Source: Halobacteriovorax sp. GB3 (GTDB taxonomy: Bacteria; Bdellovibrionota; Bacteriovoracia; Bacteriovoracales; Bacteriovoracaceae). Taken from it: a DNA stretch of 56,478 nucleotides. The stretch spans positions 1 to 56,478 of the forward strand of contig NZ_JAQSLN010000006.1 in NCBI RefSeq assembly GCF_028649655.1, read 5' to 3'. Below are positions 42,950-51,638 of the stretch, in pieces; positions within the stretch are counted from its first letter, which is position 1; each line of letters begins with the position of its first letter. The position numbers and the translations under genes are program-made. The notes beneath the pieces are model-generated. The model saw nothing but the letters and a program-made list of their open reading frames with translations. It was not told the origin of the DNA and searched no databases.

Positions 42950-44257
42950 ATGACAACTGAAACAGAATTAACAAATGAATCATTGAAAAAAGTTAGCTTT
43001 CACACGCTTGGGTGTCGCCTGAATTTTTCAGAAACAGGATCAATCGCTCAAGGGTTTGTTGATCGTGGTTATAAAGTTGTTGATTTCGGTGAGAGTTCTG
43101 ATGTTACTTTTATTAATACTTGTACGGTAACTGATGGTGCGGACTCTACTTGTCGTAACCTTATTCGTAAGGCGCATAAAGCAAGTCCTGAAGGAAAGAT
43201 TGTCGTTGCTGGTTGTTACGCACAAATGGATGCTCCACGTATTGCTCAAATGCAAGGAGTTGATCTTGTATTAGGGACGACTGAAAAATATAAAGTTTTT
43301 GATTACCTTAGTGAAGAAGGTGATGATGTTATTCATATCGATAAGACTCACGAGTTTTACGGGGCCGCGACAACTTCTGCCGAAGGACATACGAGAGCTT
43401 TTTTAAAGATTCAAGATGGGTGTAACTATGTTTGCTCATTTTGCATTATTCCTTTTGCAAGAGGGCGCTCAAGGGCCATCAGTGTTGCAGAAGCAGTGAC
43501 TAATGCAAAAGCACTTCTTGAAAGAGGCTTTAAAGAAATTGTTTTAACTGGTGTTAATATTGGTGAATATGAGGCCAATAGTGGTGAGAAGCTCACTGAT
43601 CTTATCAAAGAACTTCTATCTCTTGAGGGTCTTGAAAGGCTACGACTCTCTTCAGTTGAACCAAATACGATTACAGATGAACTTTTAGAAGTATTTAAAT
43701 CTTCTCCTAAATTTATGGATCATTTTCATATTCCACTTCAAAGTGGTGATGATGAGATTCTTAAGAATATGAGAAGAAAGTATGATGTTTCTTATTATAG
43801 AGATGTTATTAATAAAATCATTACAGCTTTTCCAAATGCTGGAATTGGTGCTGATATAATTTGTGGCTTCCCTGGTGAGACAGAGGAGCAGTTTCAAAAT
43901 ACGTTTAAGCTTTTAAAAGAGCTACCTATTACCCATTTTCACGTCTTTCCTTATTCAAAGAGAAAGAACACAACGGCTGCAAAAATGGATAACCACATCC
44001 AGCACGGACCAAAGAAAGAAAGAGTTCGTGCCTTGAATATGTTTGGTGAAGCTAAGCTTAATATGTTTGCTGAGGATCAGGTAGGTAGCACGAGTGAAGT
44101 TCTTTTTGAAAGAAAGAATAAGGCCGGTCTGTGGGAAGGTTATACGACAAATTATGTTCGCGTCTTTGTTGATAGCAAAGATGATCTAAAGAATCAGATT
44201 AAAGAAGTTTATTTAAAAGAGTTTAAAGAGAATAAACTCTATGGTGAAATTCTTTAA
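42950..44257 (+). CDS. mtaB: tRNA t6A37 methylthiotransferase MtaB
   Basis: 435 residues from ATG 42950; an upstream TTG at 42929 has no ribosome-binding site. It is a MiaB-family radical-SAM enzyme that adds 2-methylthio to t6A at position 37 of ANN-decoding tRNAs. The UPF0004 domain has HTLGCRLN, INTCTVTDGADSTCR and VVAGCYAQ. The radical-SAM motif CxxxCxxC appears as GCNYVCSFC near residue 160, and the TRAM region lies at the C terminus. The LGCRLN and TCTVT sequences fit the MtaB branch rather than MiaB. It is not obviously in an operon. Confidence 0.9.
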   Translation: MTTETELTNESLKKVSFHTLGCRLNFSETGSIAQGFVDRGYKVVDFGESSDVTFINTCTVTDGADSTCRNLIRKAHKASPEGKIVVAGCYAQMDAPRIAQMQGVDLVLGTTEKYKVFDYLSEEGDDVIHIDKTHEFYGAATTSAEGHTRAFLKIQDGCNYVCSFCIIPFARGRSRAISVAEAVTNAKALLERGFKEIVLTGVNIGEYEANSGEKLTDLIKELLSLEGLERLRLSSVEPNTITDELLEVFKSSPKFMDHFHIPLQSGDDEILKNMRRKYDVSYYRDVINKIITAFPNAGIGADIICGFPGETEEQFQNTFKLLKELPITHFHVFPYSKRKNTTAAKMDNHIQHGPKKERVRALNMFGEAKLNMFAEDQVGSTSEVLFERKNKAGLWEGYTTNYVRVFVDSKDDLKNQIKEVYLKEFKENKLYGEIL

Positions 44258-44913
44258 TTCTTCGCTCTAAAATAGCGCATTTTAATCGTTCCACGTTTAA
44301 TTTGAGGTCTAGAGTTAAGACCTTTCTCATAAGCGTGTATTGAGCTTGAAAGCGGAGCTAGAGAGAATATCTTGTTGAAGACATTCTCCTTTTGCAAAAT
44401 AAACCCATTTCCAATATAGGTTGCACTATGGGCAGGTCTCGGTGGTAGGTTTCTGTAGTAATTCTTTCCATTTTCTGTATAGCGAGACTTCGAGTGTTCT
44501 TCAAAGTAAATAAGATCGCCTTTTTTTAGATCTTCTCTTTTAACTTTCGTTAAGTTTGAGACATAGTCTTCAAGGATAACGGCCGACTGATAATTTGGAT
44601 TAAGATAGCTTGTTGACTCATTCATATATAAAGAAAGCCAATGGCAATTAGGGTAGGCTCCAGCAGGGTGAATTTCATCATCAATTTCTTTTTGTGCCCT
44701 TTGAATTGTTTCAACTAATTCATTTGATAATTGATTATCAATTATATCCTTACATTGTTTTTGATTTTAGAGTTCTTTACAGCAAGAGATTCCCTTGTGG
44801 ATGAAACGATTTTCATCTTCACAGAAAAGAGAATTCCCTAGTGCGCACTTTATTTGCAGCAGTAGGGAAATCATTATTAATAGGGGGATTGTTTTATTGT
44901 AGTTTTTGATCAT
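44254..44913 (-). pseudogene. NlpC/P60-like secreted protein gene interrupted by an in-frame TAA
   Basis: The minus-strand frame from ATG 44913 to the stop at 44254 is continuous except for one TAA at 44767-44769. It begins with a signal-peptide-like MIKNYNKTIPLLIMISLLLQ, and after the stop continues with NQKQCKDIID, AYPNCHWLSLYMN, LKKGDLIYFEEHS and HSATYIGNGF. The candidate catalytic Cys (AYPNCHW) and His (HSATYIG) resemble NlpC/P60 or CHAP amidases. The start overlaps the upstream stop as ATGA. The part from 44625 (ATG) is an open 123-residue frame, but it lacks the Cys and the signal peptide. Confidence 0.7.
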
Positions 44914-45467
44914 TCAAACTTTATGTATAAGCTATAATCGTTAGCACAGTAGACTTGGTAATAAATCATGGAAGGGTCTTCTGGTGTGGTAAAGCGAACT
45001 TCACGACAAAGTTTCCCATCAATTTGCTTAACTTGAACTTCTTCTTCAAAGAAGTCTGAACATGTTGTTCGAGCATGAGGAAATCTTGGTTTTCCAAGGA
45101 TTGAGTAAGTATCTTTTAATCTATTTGTACCTCTGATATTTGTTTTCAAATGAGGATGTTTCTCTTCCATATTGAGGATTTCATCTAGTGTAAAGGGCCT
45201 AGAAATTCCACCTTGTTGAACAAGTTGAGTTTGTCCCTCTTGTTTTTGAACTTCTTTTTCCCAAACTTCTTTTTGAGATAAGAAAATTCCATAGCAGTAG
45301 GTATAAGGGTCAATTTTCCCCTTTGATTTAGTTGAATCATCTGATTTTATCGTTTGGTTTCTATAAATAAGTGATTGAAGGTAGCTTGTTTTAAAGCTTC
45401 CAATCCCAAACGAATAAGAATGAAATGATACGGCCAAGATGGTCAGCGCCGTGACTTTCTTAAGCAT
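44910..45467 (-). CDS. secreted hypothetical protein upstream of the interrupted NlpC-like gene
   Basis: 185 residues with a signal peptide (residues 1-20). The mature part has Cys residues (YTYCYGIF, TTCSDFF, KLCREVR, VYCANDY), suggesting two disulfides, and ends in beta strands. AGGAG precedes the ATG. Its TGA overlaps the ATG of the next gene in ATGA (44910-44913), so the two are a coupled pair. No family recognised. Confidence 0.75.
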   Translation of the reverse strand: MLKKVTALTILAVSFHSYSFGIGSFKTSYLQSLIYRNQTIKSDDSTKSKGKIDPYTYCYGIFLSQKEVWEKEVQKQEGQTQLVQQGGISRPFTLDEILNMEEKHPHLKTNIRGTNRLKDTYSILGKPRFPHARTTCSDFFEEEVQVKQIDGKLCREVRFTTPEDPSMIYYQVYCANDYSLYIKFE

Positions 45468-45577
45468 AAAAAACTCCTTTGTGTTTATAAAGCAAGATCG
45501 TTGCCATATCTATTTTCTTAATTTCAGCACTTTATAAAGAAGGAATTGTCTAAACTTTAAACAAAAACGTTCAACTT

Positions 45578-45605
45578 TTGACATTTCTTTGACACAATTT
45601 ACATT
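45578..45605 (+). promoter_or_regulatory. candidate promoter of the 45659 gene
   Basis: TTGACA (45578-45583) is followed by a 16-bp spacer and TACATT (45600-45605). A second TTGACA begins 11 bp downstream. Confidence 0.45.
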
Positions 45606-45658
45606 TGGAAAGTTCATCATGGAATACGTAGCAAGATCATCACAAACAAGGAGTTTAG

Positions 45659-46270
45659 ATGAAAAAACAAGCAATTCTTTTAGGATCATTTGTACTTTTG
45701 GCCTCAATCTTCCCATTAAATAGTAGCGCAGCTGAAAGTTGTAATGAAGTGAAAGAGTGCTTAGATCTTGCGAGTAAATTAACAGGTAAATCGTATACAA
45801 CGACGATTAAACTACAAGGAGGTGTTACAAATTCTGATGATTTAAAATGGAATCAAAGTAATGCAGACAAATTAATTACAAGTTTACTATTTGAAAGTAA
45901 CTTGATTCGAGTACCTATTGATGAAAAGACGTACAAGATTGTTGAGTCACGAGATGTTCGCTATCAATCTCTCCCAATAATGAACGTGAACACAAAGAGT
46001 GACTCAACGGGGATTCCTAAGACCCATGACTTCTTCATGGCATCCTACACACTCACACATCCTAATAGCGGAGCGCTAATAGCAAGGGCCCTCCGTCCTT
46101 TCATAAGTCGATACGGACGTATTATCGAAAGCAAGCTTGCTAGTACGTTAATTATTCAAGATACGGGACTCAATATAAACCGCCTACACACCTTAATTGG
46201 CAAGCTAGATGTGAAGCCAAGTAAAGAGGCATTAAGAGAGTTAAAAGAGAAAAAAAATAAGGAGAAATAA
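45659..46270 (+). CDS. secreted protein with secretin N1/NolW-like domain, no pore domain
   Basis: 203 residues. The signal peptide (MKKQAILLGSFVLLASIFPLNSSA) precedes a small Cys-containing region (ESCNEVKECLDL). The last ~80 residues match the N-domain of secretins: a YTLTHPNSGALIARALRPFIS helix, GRIIESKLASTLIIQDT, then a helix to LDV, as in GspD, PilQ and YscC N1/N2. There is no secretin beta-pore. It could bind a secretin or its substrate. The C terminus is Lys/Glu-rich. It is monocistronic with its own terminator. Confidence 0.72.
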   Translation: MKKQAILLGSFVLLASIFPLNSSAAESCNEVKECLDLASKLTGKSYTTTIKLQGGVTNSDDLKWNQSNADKLITSLLFESNLIRVPIDEKTYKIVESRDVRYQSLPIMNVNTKSDSTGIPKTHDFFMASYTLTHPNSGALIARALRPFISRYGRIIESKLASTLIIQDTGLNINRLHTLIGKLDVKPSKEALRELKEKKNKEK

Positions 46271-46272
46271 AA

Positions 46273-46294
46273 AAGGGGAGTGAATACTCCCCTT
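46273..46294. terminator. bidirectional intrinsic terminator
   Basis: A 9-bp stem AAGGGGAGT/ACTCCCCTT with a GAAT loop, with A and T runs on both sides. It lies between the stops of the convergent 45659 gene and purA. Confidence 0.8.
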
Positions 46295-46300
46295 CTTTTT

Positions 46301-47572
46301 CTAGAAGTAGTCTTTTCTGAATTTAATTTCACTTCTCTCAGGCCCGTAAGCAATAATTCCAACGGGGATTTCAATGAATTGTTCAACCTCTTTAATATAG
46401 TCTTCCAATTCTTTTGAGAGAGTGTCTGACTTAAAGTCATCACTGAAGCATTTCATTTTTTTATAAAGTGGTTTCACTTTAGAGAGATCGATACCAGGAT
46501 AAGCACAGTCAATTGTTTCACCTTCGTATTCATAGGCATAACAAACTTTAAGAGTATCCATTCCACTTAAAACATCGACTTTTGTCAGCGCGATAGATGT
46601 TAGATTAGATGCTTTTACCGTGTACTTGAGAAGTGGAAGATCTAGCCAGCCACATCGTCTTTTTCGGCCAGTCGTTGCTCCAAATTCTCCACCTTTTGTT
46701 TGAATAAATTCACCAACATCATCAAATAACTCAGTTGGAAAAGGTCCCTCGCCAACTCTTGTCGTATAGGCCTTTGTGATACCCAAGACTTCTGAAATCG
46801 ATTTTCCTGGAAGACCTGCTCCTGTGTAGATCCCACCACAAGATGTATTTGAAGAAGTAACAAAAGGATAAGAACCATAGTCAATATCCAAGAGTACTCC
46901 TTGTGCACCTTCATAGAGAAGTTTCTTATTTTCACGAATTGATTGATCGAGAAAACTGAATGTGTCAGTTGCAAATGGTTTAATCTTTTTACCTAGTTCA
47001 TAGAGTCTTTTCGCTTCTTCTTGTGCGCTAGGGTAGTCACATCTATAGAGATTTTTAAAAAGAGCTTCTTTTTCAATGAGATTTGCTTCAAGCTTTGTTG
47101 TTAGTATGTCTAAATCAAAAAGATCTCGAAGCTTAATTCCTTTTCTTGAAATTTTATCTTCATAAGTTGGTCCAATACCTTTTCCGGTTGTTCCAATCTT
47201 AACTGGACCCTTGGCTTCTCTTTGACCATCTAAAAGCTTATTGTAGTAAGTAATGATTGAACAATTTGATGAGATCTTTAGATTCTCACTCGTGAGATTG
47301 ATTCCAGAGTTTGAAACATTCTCCATTTCAACCATAAAGGCTTCAGGGTCGAAGACAACACCATGACCAATCACTGAAGTACAGTGAGAGTGGAGTACTC
47401 CTGAAGGAATAAGGTGAAGAACGATTTTCTTGTCGCCTACAATAATAGTGTGTCCAGCATTGTTTCCGCCTTGATAGCGTACGACAACATCGCATTTTGC
47501 ACCAAGTAGATCTGTAATCTTGCCTTTTCCCTCATCTCCCCATTGGGAGCCAATAATTGCTAGCGATTGCAT
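46301..47572 (-). CDS. purA: adenylosuccinate synthetase
   Basis: 423 residues, normal length (about 430). It makes adenylosuccinate from IMP, aspartate and GTP, in AMP synthesis. The GTP-binding motif is GDEGKGK (12-18), followed by GNNAGHTIIVGDKKIVLHLIPSG, TTGKGIGPTYEDK, EGAQGVLLDIDYGSYPFVTSS and ATTGRKRRCGWLD. The start is ATG; serA ends 1 nt upstream, so serA-purA is an operon. The terminator at 46273-46294 ends it. Confidence 0.97.
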   Translation of the reverse strand: MQSLAIIGSQWGDEGKGKITDLLGAKCDVVVRYQGGNNAGHTIIVGDKKIVLHLIPSGVLHSHCTSVIGHGVVFDPEAFMVEMENVSNSGINLTSENLKISSNCSIITYYNKLLDGQREAKGPVKIGTTGKGIGPTYEDKISRKGIKLRDLFDLDILTTKLEANLIEKEALFKNLYRCDYPSAQEEAKRLYELGKKIKPFATDTFSFLDQSIRENKKLLYEGAQGVLLDIDYGSYPFVTSSNTSCGGIYTGAGLPGKSISEVLGITKAYTTRVGEGPFPTELFDDVGEFIQTKGGEFGATTGRKRRCGWLDLPLLKYTVKASNLTSIALTKVDVLSGMDTLKVCYAYEYEGETIDCAYPGIDLSKVKPLYKKMKCFSDDFKSDTLSKELEDYIKEVEQFIEIPVGIIAYGPERSEIKFRKDYF

Positions 47573-47573
47573 A

Positions 47574-48521
47574 TTAGGCCTTTACTTCGTTAACGAGGTT
47601 TTCGTTAAGGAAGAATTCTTTTAATTGATCAAAGGCCATGGCCCCAACTCTAATTTGCGCCTCTTCTGTTGCAGCACCTAAATGCGGAGTCATAACAAGG
47701 TTTTCTAGAGTTCTAAGTTTAGAGTTTTCTTCAAGTGGCTCTGTTGCATAAACATCAAATCCAGCACCTCTGATTTTTCCTTCATTCAGAATGTTAAAGA
47801 GAGCTTCTTCATTAACAATTCCACCACGAGAGGCGTTCACAAGGACTGAATCTGGTTTCATTAGTCCTAGAAGTTTTTCATCAACTAGTCCTCTCGTACT
47901 ATCCATTAAAGGAGTGTGAAGAGTAATCACATCACAAGTTGAGAAGATTTCTTCAAGGTCTTTTGCTTTTGTCGCATAAGGAATATCTGATTTTTCAAGG
48001 AACGGGTCGAAGAAAAGAACTTCTGGCTCAAACCCAGAAAGTCTCTTCGCCACGATCTGACCAATACGACCAAATCCAACGACACCAATTTTCTTATTGG
48101 CCAATTCTAAACCTGTATATTTTGATTTATCCCATCCACCATTTTTCATCGTAGAGTGGGCATAGGCCGTCTTTCTTAAAACTGTCATCATAAGAGCAAT
48201 GGCGTGCTCTGCGGCTGAGTTGTTATTAGCACCTGGAGTATTTGAAACTTTAACTCCTAATTCTTCACATTTCACTTTATCGATATTATCAGTTCCTTCT
48301 CCAGCACGGATAACATACTTGAGGTTAGGTGCACTTTTCAGTAATTCTGCATCAACTGTTGTCGCTGAACGAATGACGAGAGCATTTACTTTAGGAAGCA
48401 GTTCTTTTAATTCGTCTTGTGTGAGTTTTGCTTTTGGATGAACTTCAAATTCAGCTTGTTCTTGTAAATTAGCAAAAACATCTTTGTCCATTCCATCTGA
48501 TACAACGATAAACGGTTTCAT
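47574..48521 (-). CDS. serA: D-3-phosphoglycerate dehydrogenase, short form without ACT domain
   Basis: 315 residues, so it lacks the ACT/ASB domains of longer SerA. It oxidises 3-phosphoglycerate, the first step of serine synthesis. The D-isomer 2-hydroxyacid dehydrogenase fold has NAD motif VVGFGRIGQIVAKRL, catalytic Arg in NASRGGIVNEEAL, Glu in YATEPLEEN and His in TPHLGAATEEA. The specificity is inferred from similarity and from the operon with purA; another 2-hydroxyacid dehydrogenase is possible. The start follows CGGAG. Confidence 0.88.
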   Translation of the reverse strand: MKPFIVVSDGMDKDVFANLQEQAEFEVHPKAKLTQDELKELLPKVNALVIRSATTVDAELLKSAPNLKYVIRAGEGTDNIDKVKCEELGVKVSNTPGANNNSAAEHAIALMMTVLRKTAYAHSTMKNGGWDKSKYTGLELANKKIGVVGFGRIGQIVAKRLSGFEPEVLFFDPFLEKSDIPYATKAKDLEEIFSTCDVITLHTPLMDSTRGLVDEKLLGLMKPDSVLVNASRGGIVNEEALFNILNEGKIRGAGFDVYATEPLEENSKLRTLENLVMTPHLGAATEEAQIRVGAMAFDQLKEFFLNENLVNEVKA

Positions 48522-48644
48522 GTATTTCTCCGTATGGTGTAGGTGTTAAAGTCATTAAAGATTATAGGGGGGAACTGACTTTTTGTCTTGGTGTAATTGG
48601 GAAGAAATTAGAGGATAAATAATAGGATTTTGTTAAGATTAGAA

Positions 48645-48675
48645 AATAAAAAGGGTGGAGAAATTCCACCCTTTT
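48645..48675 (-). terminator. intrinsic terminator of feoB
   Basis: An 11-bp stem AAAAGGGTGGA/TCCACCCTTTT (48649-48659 and 48665-48675) with a 5-nt loop and a T run on the minus strand (A run 48645-48652). Confidence 0.85.
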
Positions 48676-48687
48676 TTAGTAAGCTAT

Positions 48688-50664
48688 TTAAATGAGTAAT
48701 TGATAGGTCAGAAAGGCTCCGCCGTAAGCAAGAAGAGTTAGGTATGCAGTCATTCCTAATACACTTTTCCATGATTCTGTTTCTCTTTTTACAATGGCCA
48801 GAGTTGAAATACACTGAGCTGCAAAAGCAAAGAAAATTAATAGAGACCAAGCAACGGCAAAATTAAATACTGGCTTACCAGTCACTGGATTAATTTCTGA
48901 TTGCAATCGCTCTCTTAGTGTCGTTGATTCTTCATCAACATCTCCAAGAGCATAAATTGTTCCAAGTGTTGAAACGAAAAGTTCTCTCGCACCAAAGGCA
49001 ACAAGAATTCCGATTCCCATTTTCCAATTATAACCAAGTGGTTCGATAACAGGCTCGATTGTTTTACCAAGGCGACCCATCGTTGAATATTCAAGACTGT
49101 AAGACGCTTGTTGTGCTTCTGTCATGCCCTCAAGCTTTGAATCATCGACTTTAGGGAAAGTTGAGAGAACCCAGATCACCATTGATAGGGCAAGTATGAT
49201 TGTTCCTGCTTTCTTTAAGAAAACCTTTCCTTTTAAGACAGAGGATTTCATTGCCGTTTTAAATGAAGGTCTATTATAAAGAGGAAGCTCAATGATAAAT
49301 GAATTCGTCTTCCCTTTATAAAGAGTCAATCTGAAAATCTTTGCCATAATTAAAGCAACGATACTTCCTAGAAAGTATAGAAAGAAAAAAGAAAGGGCCT
49401 GAAGATTAAAGACTCCAAGTACAGTTTTTTCTGGAATAAAAGTACCAATGAGAAGAATGTAAACTGGAAGTCTTGCAGAACATGTAATGAGTGGAATCGT
49501 CATTAACGTTGCAAGTCTCTCTTTCTTGTCGGCAATTGTTCTTGTGGCCATGATTGCTGGAACTGAACAAGCAAAACCCGACATATACGGAAGGAAGGCC
49601 TTTCCGTTAAGACCAAAGTAACTCATGATCTTGTCTGTTAGGATTGATGCTCTTGCAATATATCCTGATTGCTCAAGAAGGCTTAAAAGAAAGAAGAGAA
49701 TCATAATTTGTGGAAGGAAGATAACGACTCCTCCTACACCCGCAATAACTCCATCTACGAGAAAGCTATTGAGCATTCCCTCTGGAAGAGTTGCAGCGAC
49801 AAATTCTCCAAGAGCTCCAATATTCTCATCAATAAAGTCCATGATAGGACCTGAAAATGTATAAAGAGCGTGAAAGATGAAGTAAAAGATACCGAGGAAA
49901 ACTACTCCTCCAAAGAATGGATGGAGAATTAGATTGTCGATTCTATTTGTCGTTTTAATATAATTATCGTGATTGGCAATTGTGTAATTGGCCTTAAGAT
50001 CACGAGACTTTCGTTGGTAAGATTCAACAATGGCCAGAGTATCAACTTCGTTATGTCCTAGGTCAATAAATTCGTTGCTGTTATAGTCAGTATCAAATGG
50101 GTTATAGCTACTAGACTCTTCAGAAAGAATAATCTTTTTAGATAGAGAAACTGGTTTATCTGCAAGATTATTTCTTAGAAAGGCGTCGAGTTCTTTTTCG
50201 TTTCCTTTGATCGTACTTGTAATGATAAAAGGAACATTTAAGTTTTTTCCAAGTCCTTCTAGGTCGAGGTTTTTAGCAACTTCAATATCTGATTTATTAA
50301 AGATAACTTTGATATTACCTTCGTAGAAGTCCTTTAGGGCCAGGGCTAAAGCGAGAGAAGCTTCAAGTCTTGTTAAGTCAATAACAACGACAACTTCATC
50401 ATATTCTTTTAGTCTTGGGTTTTCTTTGACAAGAGTCGAGACCGTAACAGCTTCATCAATTGATGAGGGAACTAAACTATAAATTCCTGGTAGGTCAACA
50501 ATGTTGATTTGCTTTTCATTCTTCTTATTACTTCTTAATGCAGCAGTTGCTGTGTCGACTGTAATTCCTGAATAATTGGCAACTTTTCTGTTTGCTCCTG
50601 AGAGCATGTTAAAGAGAGCTGTCTTCCCAGAGTTTGGGCAGCCCAGTAGTAAAACTGTACTCAT
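48688..50664 (-). CDS. feoB: ferrous iron transport protein B
   Basis: 658 residues. The N-terminal G domain has G1 GCPNSGKT (8-15), G3 DLPGIYSL and G4 NKSD, with a helical region to about residue 240. Then come 8-10 membrane helices with the Nucleoside-recognition-like GATE segments (FLPYMSGFACSVPAIMATRT) and the cysteine in the ITCSARLPVY block. It is shorter than E. coli FeoB (773) but complete. It takes up Fe(II) at the inner membrane. It lies 6 nt downstream of feoA. No feoC is present. Confidence 0.95.
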   Translation of the reverse strand: MSTVLLLGCPNSGKTALFNMLSGANRKVANYSGITVDTATAALRSNKKNEKQINIVDLPGIYSLVPSSIDEAVTVSTLVKENPRLKEYDEVVVVIDLTRLEASLALALALKDFYEGNIKVIFNKSDIEVAKNLDLEGLGKNLNVPFIITSTIKGNEKELDAFLRNNLADKPVSLSKKIILSEESSSYNPFDTDYNSNEFIDLGHNEVDTLAIVESYQRKSRDLKANYTIANHDNYIKTTNRIDNLILHPFFGGVVFLGIFYFIFHALYTFSGPIMDFIDENIGALGEFVAATLPEGMLNSFLVDGVIAGVGGVVIFLPQIMILFFLLSLLEQSGYIARASILTDKIMSYFGLNGKAFLPYMSGFACSVPAIMATRTIADKKERLATLMTIPLITCSARLPVYILLIGTFIPEKTVLGVFNLQALSFFFLYFLGSIVALIMAKIFRLTLYKGKTNSFIIELPLYNRPSFKTAMKSSVLKGKVFLKKAGTIILALSMVIWVLSTFPKVDDSKLEGMTEAQQASYSLEYSTMGRLGKTIEPVIEPLGYNWKMGIGILVAFGARELFVSTLGTIYALGDVDEESTTLRERLQSEINPVTGKPVFNFAVAWSLLIFFAFAAQCISTLAIVKRETESWKSVLGMTAYLTLLAYGGAFLTYQLLI

Positions 50665-50670
50665 AATAAT

Positions 50671-50904
50671 TTATCCTGCAATCACTTCAACGTTAATTAG
50701 TTCAGCTTGTTTCGTTCTCATCGCAATGAGTTCACCATGTTTCAATCGAATGGTAAGTGGAGAGCCTAAGAAAGATTGGCTAATGATAGTAACTTCGTCA
50801 CCAGGTAAAAGACCAACTCCAACCATAAGTGCTTTGGCATCGAAAGCATCGTTGAATGATTTGATTTTTACAATCTGACCTTTTTTGATTTTGGAAAGGA
50901 CCAT
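50671..50904 (-). CDS. feoA: ferrous iron transport protein A (SH3-like)
   Basis: 77 residues from ATG 50904. An upstream ATG at 50982 would add 26 residues but lies before the predicted promoter start, and family members are about 75 residues. The fold is the FeoA beta-barrel (KGQIVKIKSF, LMVGVGLLPGDEVTII, LTIRLKHGELIAMRTKQAELINVEVI). It assists FeoB, which begins 6 nt after its stop. Confidence 0.93.
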   Translation of the reverse strand: MVLSKIKKGQIVKIKSFNDAFDAKALMVGVGLLPGDEVTIISQSFLGSPLTIRLKHGELIAMRTKQAELINVEVIAG

Positions 50905-50942
50905 AACGTTCTTCTTTGTTAGATTTTGTCTGCTTACTACTG

Positions 50943-50971
50943 GTATTACTACAGTTTTATTATTCAAACAA
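50943..50971 (-). promoter_or_regulatory. sigma-70 promoter of feoAB
   Basis: On the minus strand, TTGTTT (50966-50971) is followed by a 17-bp spacer and TAATAC (50943-50948), with the start predicted about 32 nt before ATG 50904. No convincing Fur box was seen over it. Confidence 0.6.
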
Positions 50972-51014
50972 TAGTATACCATACAAAATATATGAAACTT
51001 ATAGTGAGCTTAGG

Positions 51015-51575
51015 TTAGCTTTGGACGAGGGCCTGTAAATGTTGACTTAGCTCAACTAGGACTCTGTCTTGTAGCTCAAGGCGTCGATATTGAATTCCAC
51101 ATAACTCAAAAATTCTTTTTGAGATGCGGTTGGACTCAGTCCCAACATGTTTGTCTGAAAGATAGATAACTTCTTTAACTTTTGAGCTGGCAAGAAGCTT
51201 AGCGCACTCGTGGCAAGGAAAAAGTGTTACATAACATCTTGAATTTGATAGGCCTCTTGTTGAGTGAAGGATGGCGTTCGCCTCAGCGTGCACGACATAT
51301 CCATATTTTTGATACTCTAAAGGGGCAGTCTTATCTTTGCCCCAAGGAAGGCTCGATTCGTCAATACCAGCGACAAAGCCGTTATAGCCAAAGGTGATTT
51401 GATGATTGTTTTCGTCAACGAAGACGCATCCAACTTTAGTTGCAGGATCTTTGGATTTGAAACTTGCCATCATTGCTTGAAGCATGAAGTATTCGTCCCA
51501 GTTCAGAGCACTTGAGGGTTCGATAAAGTTGAATTCATATTCTTTTTTATTTTCAAAGCTTTCTAATTGATCCAT
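51015..51575 (-). CDS. deoxycytidylate (dCMP) deaminase family protein
   Basis: 186 residues. The zinc deaminase signature is HAEANAIL (His ligand and catalytic Glu) with PCHECAKLL (two Cys ligands), and the N-terminal block DPATKVGCVFVDENNHQITFGYNG is typical of dCMP deaminase and ComEB. It converts dCMP to dUMP for dTMP synthesis. It is transcribed divergently from the 51639 gene. Allosteric dCTP-site residues were not assigned. Confidence 0.92.
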   Translation of the reverse strand: MDQLESFENKKEYEFNFIEPSSALNWDEYFMLQAMMASFKSKDPATKVGCVFVDENNHQITFGYNGFVAGIDESSLPWGKDKTAPLEYQKYGYVVHAEANAILHSTRGLSNSRCYVTLFPCHECAKLLASSKVKEVIYLSDKHVGTESNRISKRIFELCGIQYRRLELQDRVLVELSQHLQALVQS

Positions 51576-51638
51576 GCTAAATTACTAGCTTAGACAACTG
51601 TGTTTGAAAAGCTGTTTTATCGATATTGAAAATTGTAA

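Noticed and set aside
44254-44625. Stand-alone 123-residue gene starting at ATG 44625
   Set aside because: The reading frame continues upstream with strong coding character, a candidate catalytic Cys and, beyond one TAA, a signal peptide and a coupled start. It is better described as part of an interrupted gene.
50905-50982. N-terminal extension of feoA to ATG 50982
   Set aside because: It would start before the predicted promoter and exceeds the family length; ATG 50904 fits both.
50905-51010. Fur box upstream of feoA
   Set aside because: Only loosely AT-rich, partly palindromic sequence (GTATAC core) is present; nothing resembles the 19-bp Fur consensus well enough.
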